Shown: positions 25,687-35,308, numbered from the stretch's first letter. The stretch is 64,000 nt of DNA from JOPF136 sp963773835 (GCA_963773835.1 CAVZCQ010000003.1:372001-436000), one strand, 5' to 3'. Notes: generated by a model not told the origin, from the letters alone. A program made the numbers and translations.

Positions 25687-27425
25687 AGGAACTCTCCCAG
25701 GAAGCCCGCACCGTTCTGGCCATCGTCCTCTCGATGCTGGTCATCGTGGTGTGGGGATATTTCTTCCGGCCGAAGCCGTCCGAGCACCCGGCGGAGGCAC
25801 CCGGGGCGCAGAAAACCGCTGCACCTTCGTCCACGGCTTCGCCGGGAACGACAGCTCCGGGCGGGAGCGCTTCCGGCGCGGGCGCTACAGCCGCCTCCTC
25901 TGTTCCGGCCACTCCGGCGCCGCGTCCGCGGGCGGCCTCGGGCGCCGAGTCGCTGGTGGTGGAGAGCAAACTCTACCGCGTGGAGCTTTCCAATCAGGGC
26001 GCGAGCGCGCGGAGCTGGCAGCTCGTCCAATACAAGGACGACCTCGGCAAAGCGCTGGACCTGATCCACGCAGCCGTCTCGCAGCAATCCGGGCGGTGGC
26101 CCCTGATGCTCGCGCTGGCCGATTCGCAGGAGGAAACCGCAGCGAACGGCGCCCTCTACGAGATGACGCCGGGTTCGGGGACGATCCAGGCCCCGGCAGA
26201 AGTGGAATTTGCGTGGAGCGACGGGCATCTGGCCGTGAACAAACGTCTGAAGTTCGCGGAAGATTACATCGTTTCCATCCAGACGAGCGTGACGCTGGAC
26301 GGGAAACCGGTTCCGCACTCGGTGGCCTGGCAGGGGGGATTCGGCGACATCACCGCCTTCGCTGCGGCCGACCAGGTGCGCGTGGTGTACAGCCGGGGCG
26401 GCTCGCTGACAGACCTGGCGGCAAAAAAAACGGGGCAATCCGAGGATGCGACCAAACCCGCCACCGTCTCCGGCCTTTCCGATTTTGCCGGCATCATGGA
26501 CCACTATTTCGCGGCTGCGTTCCTGCCCGAAGGAACCTCCGGTGTATCGCTGGAGGATTGGCGGTATGACCGCGAAATCACCACGGAAGGAAAGAAAGAG
26601 ACGGAGCCGGTGCCCGAACTCGCCGTGGGGGTGCCCGGTGAAAATCCGCTGAAGTTGAGGCTGTTTGTGGGCCCGAAGGCCATCGCGGTGCTCGAACACG
26701 TCCACCCGCCGCTGACGGACCTGGTGACGTTCGGGACGTTCGGAATCATCGCGCGACCCCTGTTCGATTTTCTCCTGTGGATCCACCGCTACGCTGCGAA
26801 TTTCGGCTGGGCGATCGTGCTGATGACCGTGGCCATCAACATGGTGCTGTTCCCCCTGAAATGGCGCAGCTTCCACCAGCAGATCAAAATGCAGAAGGTG
26901 ATGCCGGAGATCAAACAGATCCAGGACCGCTACAAGAAGTATTCCATGCGCGACCCGCGCAAGCAGGATATGAACAAGGAAGTGATGGCGGTATACAGCC
27001 GCGAGGGGGTGAACCCCGTGGGCAGTTGCCTGCCCATGATCATCCAGATGCCCATCTGGTTCGCACTCTACCGGATGCTGGACGTGGCCATCGAGCTGCG
27101 GCAGGCGTCCTGGATCCTGTGGATACACGACCTCTCCACCCGCGATCCGTATTATGTGATCCCCATACTCATGTGCCTCACCATGTATTCCATGCAGAAG
27201 CTCACGCCGATGACGACGGCGGATCCGGCCCAGCAGCGCATGATGAATTTCATGCCCCTTTTCATGGGATTGCTGTTCTTCAAGCTGGCCAGCGGGCTGA
27301 ATCTCTATATTCTGACGAGCAACCTCGTGGCCACGGTGCAGCAGTGGTTCCTGTATCGCGTGATGCCGGAGGCGAAGACCGACACCGGAAAGAAGAAGGG
27401 CGCATCGGAAAAGAAGGGGAAGTAA
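25683..27425 (+). CDS. yidC: Membrane protein insertase YidC
   Basis: The GTG at 25683 overlaps the yidD stop and gives 580 residues. The N-terminal helix (RTVLAIVLSMLVIVVWGYFF) is followed by a Pro/Ala/Ser-rich spacer and the large periplasmic domain (about 85-350). The conserved C-terminal insertase domain follows: NFGWAIVLMTVAINMVLFPL, then helices around PVGSCLPMIIQMPIWFALYR, YYVIPILMCLTMYSMQ and MMNFMPLFMGLLFFKLASGL. A Lys-rich tail may contact the ribosome. The protein inserts membrane proteins with or without Sec; the periplasmic domain is the Gram-negative type. Confidence 0.97.
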   Translation: MKELSQEARTVLAIVLSMLVIVVWGYFFRPKPSEHPAEAPGAQKTAAPSSTASPGTTAPGGSASGAGATAASSVPATPAPRPRAASGAESLVVESKLYRVELSNQGASARSWQLVQYKDDLGKALDLIHAAVSQQSGRWPLMLALADSQEETAANGALYEMTPGSGTIQAPAEVEFAWSDGHLAVNKRLKFAEDYIVSIQTSVTLDGKPVPHSVAWQGGFGDITAFAAADQVRVVYSRGGSLTDLAAKKTGQSEDATKPATVSGLSDFAGIMDHYFAAAFLPEGTSGVSLEDWRYDREITTEGKKETEPVPELAVGVPGENPLKLRLFVGPKAIAVLEHVHPPLTDLVTFGTFGIIARPLFDFLLWIHRYAANFGWAIVLMTVAINMVLFPLKWRSFHQQIKMQKVMPEIKQIQDRYKKYSMRDPRKQDMNKEVMAVYSREGVNPVGSCLPMIIQMPIWFALYRMLDVAIELRQASWILWIHDLSTRDPYYVIPILMCLTMYSMQKLTPMTTADPAQQRMMNFMPLFMGLLFFKLASGLNLYILTSNLVATVQQWFLYRVMPEAKTDTGKKKGASEKKGK

Positions 27426-27453
27426 GCGCGGCGACCCAGCTCCGGCCCCAACC

Positions 27454-27978
27454 ATGGCCTATCGTTACTTTACGGGCGACACGTTTGACCGGGAGGCATT
27501 CGCGGCCGATCTCGCGCCGTTGCTGCGCTCGATTCTCGAGAAAGCGCGGCTGAATTTGCGTTGCGAAATCCAGACGGGTGGCGCGGAAGGGCGAGAAAGC
27601 GGCGCCGAGCCGGCCGTGGTATCCGTCCTTTTCGAAGGGCCGGACACCGAATTGCTACTGGAACACAATGCGGAGCTGCTGCTGGCGCTGGAGCACCTGA
27701 TGACGCGGAGCCTGCGGCTGGACCCGCGGGCCCACGAACTGGTGCGGTTCGACGCCGGCGACTTCCGCGCCACGCGGCTGGCGGAGCTGCGACTATCGGC
27801 TCAGGTGGCTGCGCAGCGCGTGCGCGAACTCCACCAGCCGTTCCGGATGAGTCCAATGTCGGCGCGCGAACGCCGCGTGGTCCACCTGACGCTGGCGAAT
27901 GAGAAGGACGTGCGCACGGCGAGCGAGGGAGAAGGGGAACACCGCCGCTTAGTGATTTATCCCACCGGAAAGAAGTGA
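27454..27978 (+). CDS. khpB: KhpB/Jag-type RNA-binding protein (KH and R3H)
   Basis: The 174-residue product has a KH-like middle (VSVLFEGPDTELLLEHNAEL, LLALEHLMTRSLRLDP) and a C-terminal R3H domain (PFRMSPMSARERRVVHLTLA, EHRRLVIYP). The N-terminal Jag domain of Firmicutes proteins is missing, as in many other phyla. It binds RNA together with KhpA, encoded at 22059. It closes the rpmH-yidC cluster, 28 bases after yidC. Confidence 0.9.
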   Translation: MAYRYFTGDTFDREAFAADLAPLLRSILEKARLNLRCEIQTGGAEGRESGAEPAVVSVLFEGPDTELLLEHNAELLLALEHLMTRSLRLDPRAHELVRFDAGDFRATRLAELRLSAQVAAQRVRELHQPFRMSPMSARERRVVHLTLANEKDVRTASEGEGEHRRLVIYPTGKK

Positions 27979-28014
27979 CGCGATTGCTCGGGGCGCGCGC
28001 CTCGCCGACCGGCT

Positions 28015-28728
28015 CTAGGCTCCCAGATAGGCCTGGCGGACGTGATCGTCGGCGCGCAGCTTCTCGCTCGGCCCTTCCAGCGCGATGCGCCCGGATTCCA
28101 TCACGTAGCCGTAACGCGAGACGCCGAGCGCGTAATTGGCATTCTGCGCCGCGAGCAAAATCGTGACGCCCTGCTCCGCAATCGTGCGGATGCGCTCGAA
28201 AACTTCGTCCACGAGCCGCGGAGCCAAGCCCAGCGAAGGCTCATCGAGCATGAGCAGGACCGGGTCCGCCATCAGCCCGCGACCCACGGCGCACATCTGC
28301 TGCTCGCCGCCGGAGAGGGTGCCCGCGGCCTGGCGGCGCCGCTCCTTCAGCCGGGGAAACAAGCCGTAGACGCGCTCGAGCGAAGCTTTGGACTTGCGGC
28401 GCAAGTTGCCAGGAAAAGCGCCCAGGAGCAGGTTTTCCTCCACGGTCATGCGCTGCCAGAGCTGGCGGCCCTCGGGGATGAGCGCGAGCTGGCGGCGGAC
28501 GCGGAGGTGAGGGCGTTCCCGGGTCACGTCGCGGCCCTGGAGCAGGATGCGCCCGCGTTTGACGGACAGCACGCCGACCACGGCGTTGAGCGTGGTGGTC
28601 TTTCCCGCGCCGTTGGGGCCGATCAGGCAGGCCACGCTTCCCGCCTCCACCGCCAGCGAGATGCCCCACACCACCTGGATCGGGCCGTAGGCGACTTCCA
28701 GGTTTTCGAGTTTCAGCAGTTCGCTCAT
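28015..28728 (-). CDS. livF: Branched-chain amino-acid ABC transporter ATPase LivF
   Basis: The 237-residue ATPase shows Walker A GPNGAGKTT, the signature TLSGGEQQM, Walker B VLLMLDEPSLGLAP and the LivF-specific start LLKLENLEVAYGPIQVVWGI. It is the second ATPase of a HAAT-family importer encoded by the five consecutive minus-strand genes to 32721. It starts 38 bases after livG. Confidence 0.93.
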   Translation of the reverse strand: MSELLKLENLEVAYGPIQVVWGISLAVEAGSVACLIGPNGAGKTTTLNAVVGVLSVKRGRILLQGRDVTRERPHLRVRRQLALIPEGRQLWQRMTVEENLLLGAFPGNLRRKSKASLERVYGLFPRLKERRRQAAGTLSGGEQQMCAVGRGLMADPVLLMLDEPSLGLAPRLVDEVFERIRTIAEQGVTILLAAQNANYALGVSRYGYVMESGRIALEGPSEKLRADDHVRQAYLGA

Positions 28729-28766
28729 GGATTCCGCGACCTACTCCTCGGCTCGCCGGGCCGGCC

Positions 28767-29495
28767 TCACGCCGGGGCCTTCTTCCCGATGTAGGCTTCG
28801 ATCACCGCGGGATCGTTCTGCATCTTTTCCGGCGGGCCTTCCGCGAGCTTTTTCCCGAAATTCAGGACGATAACGTGGTGGCAGGTGGAAAGGATGGCGC
28901 GCAGGTTGTGCTCGACGTAGATGATGGTGGTGCCCAGCGATTGAATGCGCCGCAGCAGGCCGAGGATGGATTGCATCTCGCTCTCGGTGAGCCCAGCGCA
29001 CACCTCGTCGCAGAGCAGAAGGCGGGGACGCGCGGCGAGGGTGCGCGCCAGCTCCAGGCGCTTGAGGTCGCCCACGGAAAGGGTCACCGCGGGCATTTCG
29101 GCGAGCGAAGGGATGCCGACCAGCTCCAGAATTTCCATGGCCTCCTTCGCGGAATTGACGGCGCTGCGCCCGCGCCCGAAGCGCAGCCCCACTTCCACGT
29201 TTTCGCGGACGGTCAGCGAATAAAACGGCTTGGCGATCTGATGCGTTCGCGCGATGCCGGCGTGCACGGCCCGGAACGACTTCACGCGGGTGAAATTGCG
29301 GCCTTCGAACGTGATTTTCCCGGAAGTGGGGAGCTGGGAGCCGGCGATGATGCTGAAGAGCGTGGTTTTTCCGGCGCCGTTGGGCCCGATGAGGCCCACG
29401 ATTTCGCCTTCGCGGATTTCGAAGCTTACGCCGTCGAGCGCGGCGAGCCCGAAAAAGTATTTCGTCAGATTTTCGACGGTCAGGAGGGCTGCCAT
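28767..29495 (-). CDS. livG: Branched-chain amino-acid ABC transporter ATPase LivG
   Basis: The 242-residue product has LTVENLTKYFFGLAALDGVS, Walker A GPNGAGKTTLF, the RTHQIAKPF segment typical of LivG, TLSVGDLKRLELARTLA (signature) and LLLCDEVCAGL (Walker B). Its first 16 bases overlap the end of livM, which suggests coupled translation. Confidence 0.93.
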   Translation of the reverse strand: MAALLTVENLTKYFFGLAALDGVSFEIREGEIVGLIGPNGAGKTTLFSIIAGSQLPTSGKITFEGRNFTRVKSFRAVHAGIARTHQIAKPFYSLTVRENVEVGLRFGRGRSAVNSAKEAMEILELVGIPSLAEMPAVTLSVGDLKRLELARTLAARPRLLLCDEVCAGLTESEMQSILGLLRRIQSLGTTIIYVEHNLRAILSTCHHVIVLNFGKKLAEGPPEKMQNDPAVIEAYIGKKAPA

Positions 29496-30460
29496 GAGGC
29501 CACCCTCTTCCGGAGCAGGAAGCGGCGGGCGCGGTCCAGCAGGCCCATCACGCCGCCCGGCTCGAACAGGATAATCAAAATCACAAGCAGGCCATAGAGG
29601 AGCAGGTGGAATTGCGGAAACTGCGCGACCAACTCCTCCTCGATTACGCCGTACACACCGCCGCCGATCACCGGCCCCCAGATGGTGTTCACCCCTCCGA
29701 TCACCGGCATCAACAGGATTCCCACGCTGCGGTTAAACCCGAACACGCCCTCCGGGTCGATGAAGGCGGCGTAACGCGCGAACACTCCGCCGGCCGCTCC
29801 GGTGAGCGCGGCGGCGATGGCGTGAGCGGCGAGCTTCGACGCATAAGGATTCACGCCGCTGTCGGCGGCGGCGTCCTGATCGTCGCGAATGGCGCGCAGG
29901 CCGAGTCCGAAGCGGGAGCGGCGGACGAGCATCGAAATCGCGACGGCCACGGCGGCGAGCGCGAGCGCGGTGTAATAATGCTCGGCCTGGCGGAACGGCC
30001 CGTGCTCGGTGATCCGGTAGCCGCTGGCGCCGCCCGTAAAGTCGATGTTGGACATCACCACGCGCACCGCTTCGCTCACGCCGATGGTGGCAATGGCGAA
30101 ATAGGGCCCGCGCAAACGGAACGTGGGCAGGCCAACCAACAGCGACGCGAACGCGGCCACCGCCGCAGCCGCCGCATAGGTGACGTAAGGGCTCAGCCCC
30201 TGGTTCATCCCCACCGCGGTCGTGTACGCCCCCAGCCCGTAGAACACGGCGAAACCGAACGAAACCTGCCCGGCAAATCCGCCCAGGATGTTCCAGCCGA
30301 CGCTGGCGGTGATCCATACAAAAGTGAGAAACAGCAGCTTGATGGAGTTGGCGCCGAGATGGAGCAGCGGAAGCGCGGCAAACACGCCGAGCAGGAGCAG
30401 CGGAGGCAGCACGCGAAGAGCGCGGACCTCCATCCCGATGGATGGCGCGTCCCCTTTCAT
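29480..30460 (-). CDS. livM: Branched-chain amino-acid ABC transporter permease LivM
   Basis: The 326-residue membrane protein has eight or more helices and the LivM phrases WNILGGFAGQVSFGFAVFYG, LPTFRLRGPYFAIATIGVSE, FGLGLRAIRDDQDAAADSGV and LLMPVIGGVNTIWGPVIGGG. It forms the permease dimer with LivH and overlaps livH by four bases and livG by sixteen. Confidence 0.93.
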   Translation of the reverse strand: MKGDAPSIGMEVRALRVLPPLLLLGVFAALPLLHLGANSIKLLFLTFVWITASVGWNILGGFAGQVSFGFAVFYGLGAYTTAVGMNQGLSPYVTYAAAAAVAAFASLLVGLPTFRLRGPYFAIATIGVSEAVRVVMSNIDFTGGASGYRITEHGPFRQAEHYYTALALAAVAVAISMLVRRSRFGLGLRAIRDDQDAAADSGVNPYASKLAAHAIAAALTGAAGGVFARYAAFIDPEGVFGFNRSVGILLMPVIGGVNTIWGPVIGGGVYGVIEEELVAQFPQFHLLLYGLLVILIILFEPGGVMGLLDRARRFLLRKRVASWQPS

Positions 30461-31356
30461 GCGGCCCTGCGGGAACGCATGCGCGCCACGAGACCCGCCA
30501 CTCCGCCCGGAAGCACGATCAGAGCGACCACCAGCAGGCTAAAGGAAATCGCGGGCTGATAACTAGAAGGGACTATGAGAATGCTGAAGTTCTCCACCAG
30601 CGCCAGGATCAGCGCGCCCACGAACACTCCTGAAAACGATTCCAGGCCGCCCAGCACGATGATGACGAACGAGCGCAGCAGGAATGGCCGGCCAAAATCG
30701 GGGCTGAATGGGTACAGCAACGCCAGAAGGCCGCCCGCGGCCCCGGCAAAGGCGATGCCCAGCCCGAACGTCAGCCGCGCTGTCTGCTCCACCGGAATGC
30801 CCACGATGCGGCAGGCGTAGCGGTTCTGGATGAGAGCGCGAATGGAGCGGCCGAACCAGGTTTTATGCAGGATGAACTCGAGCGCGGCGAGAGAAACCAC
30901 CGCGCTGGCGAACACCACCAGCCCGATTTTTGGAATTGTAATTTCGCCGAAGCGGATGGTGGCAAACGTCATGGGCGTGAGGATGGACCGGTCGCCGGGT
31001 CCCCACACCAGGTAGCCTATGTTCTGCAGCACCAGCCATAGCCCGAACATCAGCAGCAGCGAAGCCAGCGTGGGCTGGTCGGATACAGGGACGCCACGTC
31101 CCAGCACCCAGTGCACCAGCACTCCCGCGGCGAAAAACGCGGGGAACGCGAGCACCACTCCCACGAGCGGATGGATACCGGCGCGCTCGTGGAGCTCGTA
31201 CACAAAGTACGCGCCCAGCATCAGGAACCCAGCGTGGGCCAGGTTCACGATTTTCATGACGCCGTAGATCACCGTCATCCCCACGGCCATGGCCGCATAG
31301 GTGCCGGCCAGCAGCAGGGAAGAGATGATCAGGTTCAGGAAGTCAGTGGCAGTCAT
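30457..31356 (-). CDS. livH: Branched-chain amino-acid ABC transporter permease LivH
   Basis: The 299-residue membrane protein shows SSLLLAGTYAAMAVGMTVIY, VMKIVNLAHAGFLMLGAYF, RALIQNRYACRIVGIPVE and FVIIVLGGLESFSGVFVGAL, all typical of LivH. It is the first of the permease-ATPase genes, 111 bases downstream of the substrate-binding protein. Confidence 0.93.
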   Translation of the reverse strand: MTATDFLNLIISSLLLAGTYAAMAVGMTVIYGVMKIVNLAHAGFLMLGAYFVYELHERAGIHPLVGVVLAFPAFFAAGVLVHWVLGRGVPVSDQPTLASLLLMFGLWLVLQNIGYLVWGPGDRSILTPMTFATIRFGEITIPKIGLVVFASAVVSLAALEFILHKTWFGRSIRALIQNRYACRIVGIPVEQTARLTFGLGIAFAGAAGGLLALLYPFSPDFGRPFLLRSFVIIVLGGLESFSGVFVGALILALVENFSILIVPSSYQPAISFSLLVVALIVLPGGVAGLVARMRSRRAA

Positions 31357-31467
31357 CCTGCCTCTCGCACAGGCTTCCGCCTCTGCTCCTCCGCGACCGT
31401 CTTATTGCCTGAGCTCTGCCGGATGTCCGCGGGCGCGACGCCGTCGCCGGGTTCCCGCAGCGCAGCC

Positions 31468-32721
31468 CTATGGACGTGGTATCGGCGCAACGGCCGGTCC
31501 TGTGGCCGAATCCGGCGGGAAGACGATATCCACTTTGCCGTCCGGTTTGTTCTGCACGATGATGAACGGGTAGGACGCCTGGCCATTTTTCCCGAACTTC
31601 AGCGTCTGGCCGGGGAGGATCGACTCTTTCAGCTCCGCGGCGCGCAATTGGTCGCGGATGGCGGTTTTGTCCAGGCTACCGGCCCTCTCGATTGACTGCC
31701 CCAGCATGCGCATGGCGTCATAGGCCGGGGCTGCGTACCAGGAATCGGGGGCACGCCCGGTGAAGGCGGTATAGTCGGCGTTGAACTTCTTCACCTGGGG
31801 ATAACCCAGGTCTCTGGACCACCAGATACCCGCGAAAATGTAGTCCACTCCCGCGCCCAGGGCCTTCCGCGCGTCCACCTCGGGACCGCGCGCGCCGTAG
31901 CTGACCATCTGGTGATACATGCCAGACTGGAGATACTGGCGCTGCATCGTGATGTAGTCCTGCGGATGGGCGTCGGATAGGAAAATGTCGGCGTGGGAGG
32001 CCTTTGCTTTCTGGAGCAGACCGGAAAAATCCGTCCCGCCCAGGGCAAATTTCTCGTCGAAGACCACTTTGAAGTAGCCAGGGTGCTCCCCAATCCACTT
32101 CTGGATGCCGTTGACGTAATCCACGCCGTGGTCCGTGTTCTCCACCACGATGGCGAGGCTCAGTCCCTTCTTCAGTTTTCCCTGGTCCACCAGCGAGCCG
32201 AGAAACCGTCCCGTAGTGTAGCCGAGATTCTCGACCGGACTGAGCGTGCCAAACGCGTATTCATAGCCGCGGCTGAATATGCTCGTCGCCGCCGCCCCCG
32301 GTGTGATCCAGGGGGTCTTGTAGCGGTCCGCCATCACCGATTCGGGCTCGCCGAGCGCCGTGGAAACCCCGCCGATCACGGCCACCACGTTGTCCGAGCT
32401 CATGGCCCGCTCCACCAGGGACGCGGAGCGCGCCGAATCCGACCCGTCGTCGTAAAATACTTCGCGGATGGGCAGCTTCTTTTTCAGGCTTTTTATGTAA
32501 ATGCCGCCGCTATCGTTAATCTGTTTGATGGCCAGCTCCACGCCTTCGCGCTGGTACTGGCCCGACCTAGCTTCGCGGGCCGTGATGGGCATAACGACGC
32601 CAATCCCGATGTCGGTCTGCGCCTGTGCCGGCGCCGGCAAAAGAAAGGGCACGGCAGCGAGCCCCACAATCAGCCTGGCTCGCGTCAGTCCCTGCAGAAA
32701 ATTCGGGCGGAAGAATGACAT
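31468..32721 (-). CDS. Branched-chain amino-acid-type substrate-binding protein
   Basis: The ATG at 32721 follows GAGGAGG, giving 417 residues with a signal peptide ending around PAPAQAQ. The body is a type I periplasmic binding fold: IGIGVVMPITAREARSGQYQ, GVELAIKQINDSGGI, VVAVIGGVSTALGEP, TPWITPGAAAT and SWYAAPAYDAM. It has no lipobox Cys, so it should be free in the periplasm. The family binds leucine-type amino acids, but also amides and urea; the exact ligand is not readable. A promoter is visible upstream. Confidence 0.9.
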   Translation of the reverse strand: MSFFRPNFLQGLTRARLIVGLAAVPFLLPAPAQAQTDIGIGVVMPITAREARSGQYQREGVELAIKQINDSGGIYIKSLKKKLPIREVFYDDGSDSARSASLVERAMSSDNVVAVIGGVSTALGEPESVMADRYKTPWITPGAAATSIFSRGYEYAFGTLSPVENLGYTTGRFLGSLVDQGKLKKGLSLAIVVENTDHGVDYVNGIQKWIGEHPGYFKVVFDEKFALGGTDFSGLLQKAKASHADIFLSDAHPQDYITMQRQYLQSGMYHQMVSYGARGPEVDARKALGAGVDYIFAGIWWSRDLGYPQVKKFNADYTAFTGRAPDSWYAAPAYDAMRMLGQSIERAGSLDKTAIRDQLRAAELKESILPGQTLKFGKNGQASYPFIIVQNKPDGKVDIVFPPDSATGPAVAPIPRP

Positions 32722-32785
32722 GGAAGCCTGCCTCCTCGTTGAAGGTTTCAGTCCGGGAGCCCTGGCGCCCCTGAATTTCGGGCGC

Positions 32786-32814
32786 ATTATAGGCCTCTAA
32801 ATTTCAAATGTCTC
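32786..32814 (-). promoter_or_regulatory. Predicted sigma70 promoter of the liv operon
   Basis: On the minus strand, GAGACA (32814-32809) and a perfect TATAAT (32791-32786) are 17 bases apart, within an AT-rich patch. This would give a ~58-base leader before the substrate-binding protein. Confidence 0.5.
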
Positions 32815-32883
32815 TTATTTGTATTTTTGCGGGCCTGCCGGCGGCCCGATGGAGTGACGGGACCTGCGGCGGTGCCTGGCCGT

Positions 32884-34059
32884 CTATTCGCTGACCCAAC
32901 CTTCGGAGAGCACATGCCCCGCGGCGGAAATCGTTACGCGCCAGGTGAACGGAATCGGCCGTACGCGCTCCTCGTCCCGCAGCGCCGGCCTTTCAAAGCG
33001 CAGGTCGGTGAACTCCGCAGTGTCTCCGCCCGGTGACTTCCCGCACACCACCACGGGAATGCGCGCAAATCGCATCCACGCGCGCACCTGAGGAATGGTC
33101 CAGAGCACGGGAGGGCAGGGCTCGCCGCTCAGTGTCGGTGCAACGGAAGCGGTACGCGGGACGCCCGGCGGGTGTGCGAGCGAAATGGTCCATTGGTGAA
33201 CGCTCCCGGGCGTGAGCGCGAATCCCTGCCAGTGGAACAGATTCGGCGGCATGGGTATTGCTGCGGCGTCCGTCACCTCCAGATGCTCCGCTGCGGGGTA
33301 CTCGCGAACCCGTTCAAGCGCGTGCGCGTGGGCCCACGCGTCCATGCCCAGATAGGACGCGGTGGCCAGCAAGCCGATGCAGCACCAACTTCGCGCCGTC
33401 AGAGGCAGGCGGCCGCCCGCGAGCGTCACCACCAGCGGGAGGGCAGCGAGCCCGACGAGCACCGCCAGCAGCCACGCCGGAAGCGATTCCTGAAGCGCGA
33501 AGCTCCCCAGCGCGTAAATCCCGAGCAGTGCGCTCACGAGGCCCAGCATCCACACCGCTCGTCTCGTTCGCCGCTCCCCGCCGGCAGCCACCCAGGAGAG
33601 AAGCAGGAAAATCAGCAGTACCCCCGTGAGCGTCAGGTCGATGATGAACGTCCAGTCCCACTCCACACGCGTCCACGAAATCGGGCTCCAGACCATGGTG
33701 CCAAACGACGTGATGCAGTCGAACAGGATGTGCAGCGCGATCCCCAGGCCGAACAGCACGCCGAGCATCCAGCTCCGCGGCGTGGAGATTCCCCGGCGGC
33801 GGCAAAACCAGGCCGCGAGCACCGCAAACAGGAAGGCCCACAGCGGCAGACACACCAGAGAATGCGTGACGCTGCGGTGAATTCGGATGGTGGCGAAATG
33901 GTCCGGATCGAACGGATTGGCCACGATGTCGATGTCCGGAAAGACGGCGCCGAGGATGAGCGTCCAGCGCGCGGTGCGACCCGCCTGCTCATTCTCGTAA
34001 TGGGGAAGAACGGCGCGAGCCAGCACGGCGCCGGAAAGAGCGTGCGTGACAGGGTCCAT
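32884..34059 (-). CDS. DUF457/YdjM-type membrane-bound metal-dependent hydrolase
   Basis: The 391-residue product starts MDPVTHALSGAVLARAVLP and contains LILGAVFPDIDIV, IHRSVTHSLVCLP and GIALHILFDCITSFGT. These are the His/Asp motifs of the YdjM family within the first of about seven hydrophobic helices. The last ~130 residues form a soluble domain (PPNLFHWQGFALTPG, ISLAHPPG). The family is annotated as membrane hydrolases but its reaction is not known. It follows selD by 15 bases and is probably co-transcribed with it. Confidence 0.85.
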   Translation of the reverse strand: MDPVTHALSGAVLARAVLPHYENEQAGRTARWTLILGAVFPDIDIVANPFDPDHFATIRIHRSVTHSLVCLPLWAFLFAVLAAWFCRRRGISTPRSWMLGVLFGLGIALHILFDCITSFGTMVWSPISWTRVEWDWTFIIDLTLTGVLLIFLLLSWVAAGGERRTRRAVWMLGLVSALLGIYALGSFALQESLPAWLLAVLVGLAALPLVVTLAGGRLPLTARSWCCIGLLATASYLGMDAWAHAHALERVREYPAAEHLEVTDAAAIPMPPNLFHWQGFALTPGSVHQWTISLAHPPGVPRTASVAPTLSGEPCPPVLWTIPQVRAWMRFARIPVVVCGKSPGGDTAEFTDLRFERPALRDEERVRPIPFTWRVTISAAGHVLSEGWVSE

Positions 34060-34074
34060 GAGGCGGCCGGCAGC

Positions 34075-35151
34075 CTAAATTACCCGGAGAAGCGGCGAGC
34101 TTTTTTCCAGCACGCGGCCGATGGCACGTCCCTCGACACCGCGCCGTGAGAGGGCTGCGAGCGTCGTATCCGCCGCATCGGCCGCAATGCTCGCCAGCAG
34201 CCCGCCCGACGTTTGCGGGTCGAACAGCAGGTTGCGGAATTCCTCGGGCACCGAGTCCGCGAACCCCACACAGGGGCCCACAAATTCGCGGTTGTTCTTC
34301 AGCCCGCCAGCCAGAAAGCCGCCGCGCGCCGCCTCCACCGCTCCGGCCAGGAGGCCGATTTCTGCTAAATCGAACTCGAAAGACACGCCACTGGCCGCAG
34401 CCATCTCTCGTGCGTGGCCCAGCAGGCCGAAGCCGGTAATGTCCGTCACCGCATGGACGGGGCCCGTTGCGTCGCTGTGCCCGGCGGCAGCCGCAGCTTC
34501 TTCGAGCGCCGCAGCAGCGTCGCGATTCAGGCGCGCCATCGAAGCGATGGCGGCAGCCATGTGCTCCTCCGCCGCGCGACCCTGTTTCAGCGCCGTGGCC
34601 AGCACGCCGGTTCCCAGCGGTTTTGTGAGCACGAGCACGTCGCCCGGCCGCGCCCCGGAGTTGCGCCACACATGTGCGGGATGCACGAGCCCGGTCACGG
34701 CGTAGCCGAACTTCAAATCGTCGTCGCGCACGGAATGTCCGCCGATTACGGTGCAGCCCGCTTCCGTCATTTTCTCCAGCCCGCCGCGCAGGATGGCTTC
34801 CAGCACATCCGGCGATTCTTTTTCCGGGAAGCATACGATGGAAAGCGCGGAAATCGGCCGCCCGCCCATGGCGTACACGTCGCTCAGCGAATTCGCCGCG
34901 GCGATCTGGCCGAACTGGCGCGGGTCGTCGGCGATAGGCGTAAGGATATCCACTGTCTGCACCAGCGCTTGCTCCCCCGTGCCGCCCAGCAGATACACCC
35001 CGGCGTCGTCGTAGGTGTCGAACCCTACGAGCACGTTCGGGTCAGATTGCCGCGGCAGCCGGCGCAGGACGGAGTCCAGAGTCCCTGGACTCAGTTTGGC
35101 CGCTCAACCCGCGGCTTTGGCCTTTGCCGTCAGCTTCACGGTCTCCGCCAA
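34075..35151 (-). CDS. selD: Selenide, water dikinase with a selenocysteine (in-frame TGA)
   Basis: The plain open frame begins at a GTG (35034), within the segment LVGFDTYDDAGVYLLGG, and lacks the catalytic N-terminus. Reading upstream in frame gives KLTAKAKAAG, TGA (35106-35104), AAKLSPGTLDSVLRRLPRQS, DPN and then the open frame. This is the SelD N-terminus with Sec at the position of the catalytic Cys and the conserved AAK lysine after it. I start at the TTG at 35151, which has GGAGG with an 8-base spacer, giving 358 residues with Sec16. Later motifs include NSLSDVYAMGG, GGHSVRDDDLKFGYAVTG and LFDPQTSGGLL. The enzyme makes selenophosphate for tRNA-Sec. Confidence 0.9.
35072..35092 (-). promoter_or_regulatory. 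Predicted bacterial SECIS element in selD
   Basis: On the minus strand, 11 bases after the TGA, GAGTCCAG (35092-35085) and CTGGACTC (35079-35072) form a perfect 8-bp stem around the loop GGACT. The loop starts 19-20 bases after the TGA and has G in its first two positions. This fits the published general model of bacterial SECIS hairpins bound by SelB. Confidence 0.8.
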
Positions 35152-35308
35152 AGCAGTGCCCTCCAGTTTGCTGCATCGTTCGAGTGTCAGTATATCGCGG
35201 CCGCGAGAACTTCAAGACCGAGCGGCGGGAAATCGCCGCGAGCCGACCGCCCGCGGTTGGCGCGACGTTGAGAGCGGACGCGGCTCGAGAACCGACACCC
35301 TGTTACTG

